This document shows positions 5,606-10,175 of a stretch of 10,175 nt of DNA, piece after piece; within the stretch, counting starts at the first letter, position 1, and the number at the start of each line of letters is the position of its first letter. The translations under genes were made by a program, and so were the position numbers. The DNA is from Bacteroidales bacterium. GTDB taxonomy: Bacteria; Bacteroidota; Bacteroidia; Bacteroidales; ML635J-15. The notes under the pieces are model-generated. The model was not told the DNA's origin. It did no database searches and saw only the letters and a list, made by a program, of their open reading frames with translations. The stretch lies in assembly GCA_028701945.1 (NCBI GenBank), contig JAQVPT010000112.1:1-10175 (forward strand), read 5' to 3'.

Positions 5606-5715
5606 GTTCATAGCGAAGTCATAATACACTCATAATACGGTCATAATACACTCATAATACACTCATAATGAGGTCATAACAAAGTCATCCCGAGCTCATA
5701 ATAAATTCATAACCA
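5606..5715 (+). repeat. Iteron-like tandem array, ten 11-bp units
   Basis: Ten consecutive 11-bp units, with no gaps, fit NNTCATAATAC. All but one unit (5683-5693, AGTCATCCCGA) keep TCATA, and four middle units (5617-5660) share the full TCATAATAC. The edges decay. An 11-bp period is about one helical turn, so bound proteins would line up on one DNA face. The period is not a multiple of three, and stops break all frames, so it is not coding. It ends 85 bp before the zinc-finger gene. Likely a multimer-binding site for a replication, partition, transfer or regulatory protein. Confidence 0.85.
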
Positions 5716-5800
5716 GATAGCGGTGTTTTTAGGAAGATACAGGCACTTAAAACGATTTTTCGGAAAGCAGTAAAATGTACTTGAGTATCTTTAAGGGAAA

Positions 5801-6175
5801 ATGAAATACGAAGTATTCACAAATACCACAAAAAAAAATAATCTTATGAGTAAAAAGCAAACACCAATTACCACAAAAGAAATGTGCAGGCAAAATATTA
5901 TAGCCGTAAAAGTGGAAGACGCAACCAGGGTTTATAATAGTACACTCGGCGGAACAGTAACAAAACCGATCCGCAGAACAAAGTATCTAAAGATCTGCTG
6001 GATGTGTGGATCTCCTTATGAAAGCTTCAAATCAAATACTTACGCTTGTTCGCCCAGGTGCTCAAATAATCTTGCTTATGCTAGAAAAATGGGGTATGAG
6101 CCACCGGCAAATATGGAGCAGCTGACTAAGGAGAAAAATGTGAAGGATGTAAAGGGTTGGTTTGGGAATATGTAA
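5801..6175 (+). CDS. Small four-cysteine zinc-finger-like protein
   Basis: This is a 124-aa soluble protein with a probable zinc-binding knuckle, Cys66-x2-Cys69-x13-Cys83-x3-Cys87 (CWMCG then YACSPRC), followed by a basic helix (NNLAYARKMGYEPP). Such treble-clef-like knuckles are common in small DNA-associated proteins of mobile elements. An internal ATG at 5846 (residue 16, MSKKQTPITTKEM) is an equally plausible start, since the first 15 residues are Lys/Thr/Asn-rich. I kept 5801 because AAGGGAAA precedes it. The gene lies directly downstream of the 11-bp repeat array, and its product is a candidate binder of that array. I do not recognise a named family. It converges on the minus-strand operon. 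Confidence 0.7.
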   Translation: MKYEVFTNTTKKNNLMSKKQTPITTKEMCRQNIIAVKVEDATRVYNSTLGGTVTKPIRRTKYLKICWMCGSPYESFKSNTYACSPRCSNNLAYARKMGYEPPANMEQLTKEKNVKDVKGWFGNM

Positions 6176-6304
6176 TGACTTTATTTGGTTTTTCTTTTTT
6201 CAGAACTACATAGCTTCTACTTAAAATAACTCTATTACATTAAGTAATATAATCTATACATATCAAAATGTTTTCAAATTCAAAAATTGCTGTATAGCTA
6301 TTTA

Positions 6305-7087
6305 TTATTTTATGTGATAATCCCATTCTTCACACCCTACATAGGATAAATATGGACGGTTAGAAAAGAAATCCGCTATTACAAAATAATTTTTTTTGCT
6401 AATTTCAAAAACAAATCTGTAATTAAATAGAGAATCTTTACTGCCAAATATCCCTTCATGAATTAAATCGTTGGCCACACCTCTAGCAATAGTCCGGATT
6501 TTATCCATCTCAACTTGCAATTTTTTGTCTGCACTTAGGTAATGTGTTTTTGTTCCATCATATGATATCTCATGCACAAGAATACCGTCTAATGTCTCAA
6601 ATTTAATCCTTACACTTGCAAAATTCTTTAATGAAAATGTCTCGAAATTATTAAATGATTGACAATTGGTGAGAGCTAATTTAGCAATAGAATCAATTTC
6701 TTTTGGTACTTTAAACGAAACATCGACTTGATTTAATTTAAAAACGTCTCTCATCATAAAAACTAATTCTAATTCAGATGTTTTCACAATTCCATCAGCA
6801 CATACCAGTTCAATTGCATAACTATAAAACCTAAAAATGAAATCTGCATTTGCATTGTCATTGATATATTTTACACAAATGGGAAAAATTTCATTTTTTC
6901 TAACCTCGCGTGAATAACCTAGAATTGTTAGCGCTTCATAATCTGCATCAAAGAACTTGGCTGAATTTGTCTCTTTTGTAAATTGTTTAATCAAATCAAT
7001 TTCTGATTTATGAATTTCCTCATCCACATCTGATATTATTATTAAAGCATAATAACTTGCCAAAACGTAACTATCCAATTGTATCAT
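6305..7087 (-). CDS. TerB-like domain protein, last gene of the minus-strand operon
   Basis: This is a 260-aa cytosolic protein. The N-terminal half (about residues 5-120) looks like a TerB (tellurite resistance) helical fold. It has two acidic signature helices, SDVDEEIHKSE (19-29) and CADGIVKTSE (96-105), in the pattern hydrophobic-(A/S)D-x-(D/G)-x3-(K/T)-S-E that marks the internal duplication of TerB. The C-terminal half (about 135-260) has an alternating beta-like pattern and is not recognised. TerB domains occur in stress and phage-related systems, often next to membrane or signalling partners; no metal ligand role can be read here. Only 4 nt separate it from the methyltransferase-fold gene, so it belongs to the same transcript. 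Domain call is from pattern only. Confidence 0.65.
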   Translation of the reverse strand: MIQLDSYVLASYYALIIISDVDEEIHKSEIDLIKQFTKETNSAKFFDADYEALTILGYSREVRKNEIFPICVKYINDNANADFIFRFYSYAIELVCADGIVKTSELELVFMMRDVFKLNQVDVSFKVPKEIDSIAKLALTNCQSFNNFETFSLKNFASVRIKFETLDGILVHEISYDGTKTHYLSADKKLQVEMDKIRTIARGVANDLIHEGIFGSKDSLFNYRFVFEISKKNYFVIADFFSNRPYLSYVGCEEWDYHIK

Positions 7088-7091
7088 ATAA

Positions 7092-8594
7092 TCAATATAT
7101 TAAGTTTGTGATAAATACTTTTTCATATCTTGTCCATTTTTTATTGCATCCATATTGAGAATGAATATCGCAAAAACTCTTATAAGTTTCAAATTTTGAA
7201 CAGTTCCAATATTCATCCTCTTTGCGATTTACCCTTGTTGATAAAGTTTGTGTTTCATAATTGTCATTAAAATTCTTATAAAAAGCATCAAGCCTCATAC
7301 TTTTATTTTCATCAATAAATGGACTAATACAAACGAAAATATTTTGACCTTTTTGAGTCTTTTTTATTTTTGCAATAAAATCCCTCAAATTAAACGTTGG
7401 AATATCAAGTACATTAGATAATAAGTGTAGCTTAATTCGTTCTGGAGATGTGTAAATATCTTCTTCACAAATACTATCAAAGTCCTTAATAATCGTTTTG
7501 ACAAATCGAATATCAATAAATTGTGACAAGTGCAATATGCCTCTTTTTATTGCGATCTCAGATGGCTCAATTAATAATAGTGACTCAACATTGATTTTAA
7601 TATTATTATTATTAAAATACTCAAACAAAACTGTTGATGCTAATGCTTGACCACACCCCCAATCTACGATGTCAAAATTGAGGTTTTTATATTTGTTAAA
7701 ATCAATACTATCAAATGAATCTACTAATTTGCATTTGTGCATTTTGCCATATGATTTTACATATTGAAGTAATATATCTTCATTGTCGATTATACTAGTT
7801 CCACGTCCCAATTCACTATATTTATTTTCAGGTAAAAGGTCATATGACAAATGAATAATTTGATCAAAACCAACTTGTTTCAAACTCAAATATCTTTCAG
7901 AATATTCACTTGATTCGATTAATAAATTCTGTTGGCTATTAGTTTCATCACATATGTAATCAAAATTGTCAGCTTTTGCAATATATTCACTTATAACGCT
8001 CTCGGTTAGGCTGTCATTTATTATGTGATCTAATAATTCATCAGTAAAAAATGGAATTGCCGTTTTAGACAAGATGAGTTTCTCTTTAAGAGAAATCAAT
8101 ATTTCAGAAAAATTGATCTTCAAATATTCTTGAGCTGTATAATAGTAATTAGCTAAAGATAAAGTGATTTTTGCTGAAAAATCTTCTTCCTCATAAGAAC
8201 AATTAAGAATTTCAATAATTTCTTCAAAATTATTTACATATTCACTAACATCGTTAATTCTCAAATAAAGCAAAGAAGCTTTTACTCTGTTCTTAACTGG
8301 ACCTTCATCTAATAAATAGAAAATAGCTTGCAATTCTGCACAAAATCTACACCTTTCGAAAAAATCTGCAAATATATTTAGTAAGGCTTTTAATTCGCCA
8401 GTGCTTTGCTTTAACCTGGAAGATTTAATGTCATAAAATATATCAGATATTTTAAACTTTGAATTTTTCAATACTTCATAATTAGAACCATTGAATAAAA
8501 TATTTATGCTTTCTAGTTCTTCACTTACGAAGTTAGAGAGCTCATCCAATTGGTGCGCTTCATTTATCTTATTTATTAACTCATCAATTGTCAT
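7092..8594 (-). CDS. Methyltransferase-fold (class I SAM-dependent) protein with long helical N-terminus
   Basis: This is a 500-aa cytosolic protein. Residues about 1-230 are predicted helical and acidic, with no family recognised. A Rossmann methyltransferase domain starts near residue 300. Motif I reads FDIVDWGCGQALA (Asp311, Gly313, Gly315) and matches the SAM-binding loop. Strand 2 ends in LLLIEPS, with Glu343 placed to hold the SAM ribose. HLLSNVLDI follows in the position of the strand-4 motif. The tail has several Cys and His residues (WNCSK, SFCDIHSQYGC) that could bind metal. No NPPY or PC motif of DNA methylases is seen, so the substrate is open. Its ATG overlaps the stop of the upstream gene in an ATGA junction. 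It is the middle gene of the operon. Confidence 0.7.
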   Translation of the reverse strand: MTIDELINKINEAHQLDELSNFVSEELESINILFNGSNYEVLKNSKFKISDIFYDIKSSRLKQSTGELKALLNIFADFFERCRFCAELQAIFYLLDEGPVKNRVKASLLYLRINDVSEYVNNFEEIIEILNCSYEEEDFSAKITLSLANYYYTAQEYLKINFSEILISLKEKLILSKTAIPFFTDELLDHIINDSLTESVISEYIAKADNFDYICDETNSQQNLLIESSEYSERYLSLKQVGFDQIIHLSYDLLPENKYSELGRGTSIIDNEDILLQYVKSYGKMHKCKLVDSFDSIDFNKYKNLNFDIVDWGCGQALASTVLFEYFNNNNIKINVESLLLIEPSEIAIKRGILHLSQFIDIRFVKTIIKDFDSICEEDIYTSPERIKLHLLSNVLDIPTFNLRDFIAKIKKTQKGQNIFVCISPFIDENKSMRLDAFYKNFNDNYETQTLSTRVNRKEDEYWNCSKFETYKSFCDIHSQYGCNKKWTRYEKVFITNLIY

Positions 8595-10175
8595 TTTAGA
8601 ATTAATTTATTATCTAAATTCAACACTTCTAAAAGAAAATTCTCGTCAAATTCATTTTCTCCAACCATTTTAAGCAAGCTGGTTTTTCTTAAATATAATT
8701 CCTCATTATAGATTATCAATTCTTTATCGCTAAAAAAATTGGACACCCAACAAAATATAAAATATTTAGGGCGAATTATTTCAGGATAATTCTGCTCAAT
8801 CAATGCAATCGCTTTTTTCTTTAAGTTTTTCTTTTCTACTTTATATATTGTTACATCTAATACTGAAAAAGTTTCAATATCAAGATTCTGATTACTTTGC
8901 AATCTTTTTAACTCTTTATTTAACTTTGTATTTTCCTTATATTTAGGTGCGATTCCTTTTATGATTTCAAAATCAACTATGTGAGTTTTAAATGATTTTG
9001 AGAATACTGATTCCACGGTTAAATAGTCCAACTGGCTATCCATTTGATATTTAATATTGGTGTTAGGATCAATGATTTGAGTAAGTTCATTTTTTTCTGA
9101 AAAGGAGATGTTATCCTGAGATCTGATAAATTGATATCCATAATAAAGACCTAATAATGCTAAGACTTTGCTTGATTCTTCAGGATTCTTGATTTCGTTT
9201 GAAAAATCATTTTTTAATTGTATTGAAGAAGTGCTTGATCTACTTTTATCTCCATAAATTGCGATATAAGCAACATAAACAAATTGATAAAACTTATAAT
9301 TTGTAAGTATCTTTAGATAAGAATTTTTTGATATTGAGAAAGGCTTAGATTCTAAATTTATTAATTCTTTATAAGCTATGTGGTCTTTTTCGTAATGCTC
9401 TTTTATAAAATTGTCCAAGTATTTTTTATCAATAGACCTATTCTCAATAATGTCCTTATATAATTGCTTAGCGGAGAATTGGTTTATTATTTTGTCGAAG
9501 AAATTTACAGTTTTCAGATTCCCATATGTCTTAAATATCTTATTGTTAATAACCGACAACGCTTCTAAATAATCAATACAATAATTTGAGAATTTGCCAT
9601 AATACAGATCTGCATTTTTCATAAATGCAAACATTCCTAAGAGTTTGTTAAATAAATTTAACTGCTCTCTATAATCTGTATTTTTTACTTTAATTTTTTC
9701 AAACTTATTATTAGATTTAATTAGATTAAATTTAGCTACTCTTTTAGAAATGCAAAAAGGAACAAAACTTAATGCATTTGATTGTACAAGTTTTTCTAGT
9801 TTGGTGAAATAATTTTGGTCTGTGTAAATGATAGATTTAATTCTTGAAATTGGAATTATCATATCTGTTACATAAGTATTTTTAATATTTGTGGGCAATA
9901 ATTTTTGATCTGAAAATATTATTACTTCAATCAGAATTTGATCTTTTTCTTCTTTAAATACACAGGAATTATCATATAATAAAATCCAATCAGAATTTAT
10001 ATCTTGAATATCATCTGAAGTCTTTTCGTCATTGAAATACGATCTTGGAGCAATAACAGCACTGTCAAAAATAGTGTTTATATTTGTTTGATGAATCTGA
10101 TAAAAATAACTGCCAATTTTATTTTCTATCTCATATTTATTTTGAGATTCATTTAAAAAATCTAATTTAGGTTCA
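8591..10175 (-). CDS. Large uncharacterised protein, 5' end outside window (first visible gene of the operon)
   Basis: The reading frame is open from the right edge (10174) to the stop at 8591, giving 527 visible residues. The true start lies beyond the window. An apparent start at 9898 is only a TTG inside a continuous, protein-like frame, so it is not used. Visible stretches include NTIFDSAVIAPRSYFNDE, an aromatic- and Ile-rich beta-like region, IIPISRIKSIIY, then a long helical part with KVLALLGLYYGYQF. The C-terminus looks beta/alpha again (PKYFIFCWVSNFF). There is no Walker A motif, nuclease signature, signal peptide or clear membrane helix in the visible part. I do not recognise the family. 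The stop overlaps the next ATG by 4 nt, so it is translationally coupled to the methyltransferase-fold gene. Confidence 0.75.
   Translation of the reverse strand, partial: EPKLDFLNESQNKYEIENKIGSYFYQIHQTNINTIFDSAVIAPRSYFNDEKTSDDIQDINSDWILLYDNSCVFKEEKDQILIEVIIFSDQKLLPTNIKNTYVTDMIIPISRIKSIIYTDQNYFTKLEKLVQSNALSFVPFCISKRVAKFNLIKSNNKFEKIKVKNTDYREQLNLFNKLLGMFAFMKNADLYYGKFSNYCIDYLEALSVINNKIFKTYGNLKTVNFFDKIINQFSAKQLYKDIIENRSIDKKYLDNFIKEHYEKDHIAYKELINLESKPFSISKNSYLKILTNYKFYQFVYVAYIAIYGDKSRSSTSSIQLKNDFSNEIKNPEESSKVLALLGLYYGYQFIRSQDNISFSEKNELTQIIDPNTNIKYQMDSQLDYLTVESVFSKSFKTHIVDFEIIKGIAPKYKENTKLNKELKRLQSNQNLDIETFSVLDVTIYKVEKKNLKKKAIALIEQNYPEIIRPKYFIFCWVSNFFSDKELIIYNEELYLRKTSLLKMVGENEFDENFLLEVLNLDNKLILK

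Noticed and set aside
5606..5715. CRISPR array
   Set aside because: The units are contiguous 11-bp repeats with no spacers and there are no cas genes.
6233..6249. Small AT-only hairpin between the convergent genes
   Set aside because: A 6-bp stem with five A-T pairs and no T-run is too weak to call a terminator.
8491..8673. Plus-strand 60-codon frame
   Set aside because: Antisense across the coupled junction of two minus-strand genes.
9896..9898. TTG as start of the large minus-strand protein
   Set aside because: The frame continues upstream without a stop for 92 codons to the window edge with protein-like sequence, so the TTG is an internal leucine.

Overview
The window looks like AT-rich accessory DNA from a member of the Bacteroidota. 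Three things point there: promoters of the TTTG / TAnnTTTG type, starts without a Shine-Dalgarno sequence after A/T-rich leaders, and a tyrosine integrase of the kind carried by Bacteroidetes conjugative and mobilisable elements. No housekeeping gene is visible. Everything recognisable is mobile-element machinery or cargo.

Layout. (1) Positions 133-1297 hold the 'mobile mystery protein' A/B pair: an HTH protein followed, with a 10-nt overlap, by a Fic-domain protein. Three phased palindromes, one of them inside the promoter, precede the pair and suggest autoregulation. (2) Positions 1330-1742 look like an element junction. They hold a promoter with no ORF behind it, the 3' tail of a tRNA gene (probably tRNA-Ser, ending GCCA), a strong terminator, and a cluster of inverted repeats directly in front of an integrase. 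I read this as an att site between two accessory elements. (3) Positions 1743-3021 hold the integrase and its terminator. (4) Positions 3045-3554 are a roughly 510-bp nest of imperfect inverted repeats with no clear gene. (5) Positions 3670-5283 hold three same-strand genes: a 156-aa protein with a charged repetitive N-terminal half, a 51-aa protein, and an ArdC-like protein with an ssDNA-binding N-terminus and a zincin HEMGH motif. (6) Positions 5305-5384 form a nested hairpin, and 5606-5715 carry ten tandem 11-bp units, an iteron-like array that lies before a small four-cysteine zinc-finger gene (5801-6175). (7) Positions 6305-10175, on the minus strand, hold a compact three-gene operon. It runs from a large unrecognised protein (5' end outside the window), through a methyltransferase-fold protein, to a TerB-like protein.

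How it fits together. The integrase, att-like region, ArdC and iteron array form the core of an integrative element. The minus-strand operon is the best candidate for cargo. Tight coupling (ATGA overlap, then a 4-nt gap), the element context and the TerB plus methyltransferase combination suggest a defence or stress-response system that I cannot match to a named one. That role is inference; no experiment or search was run.
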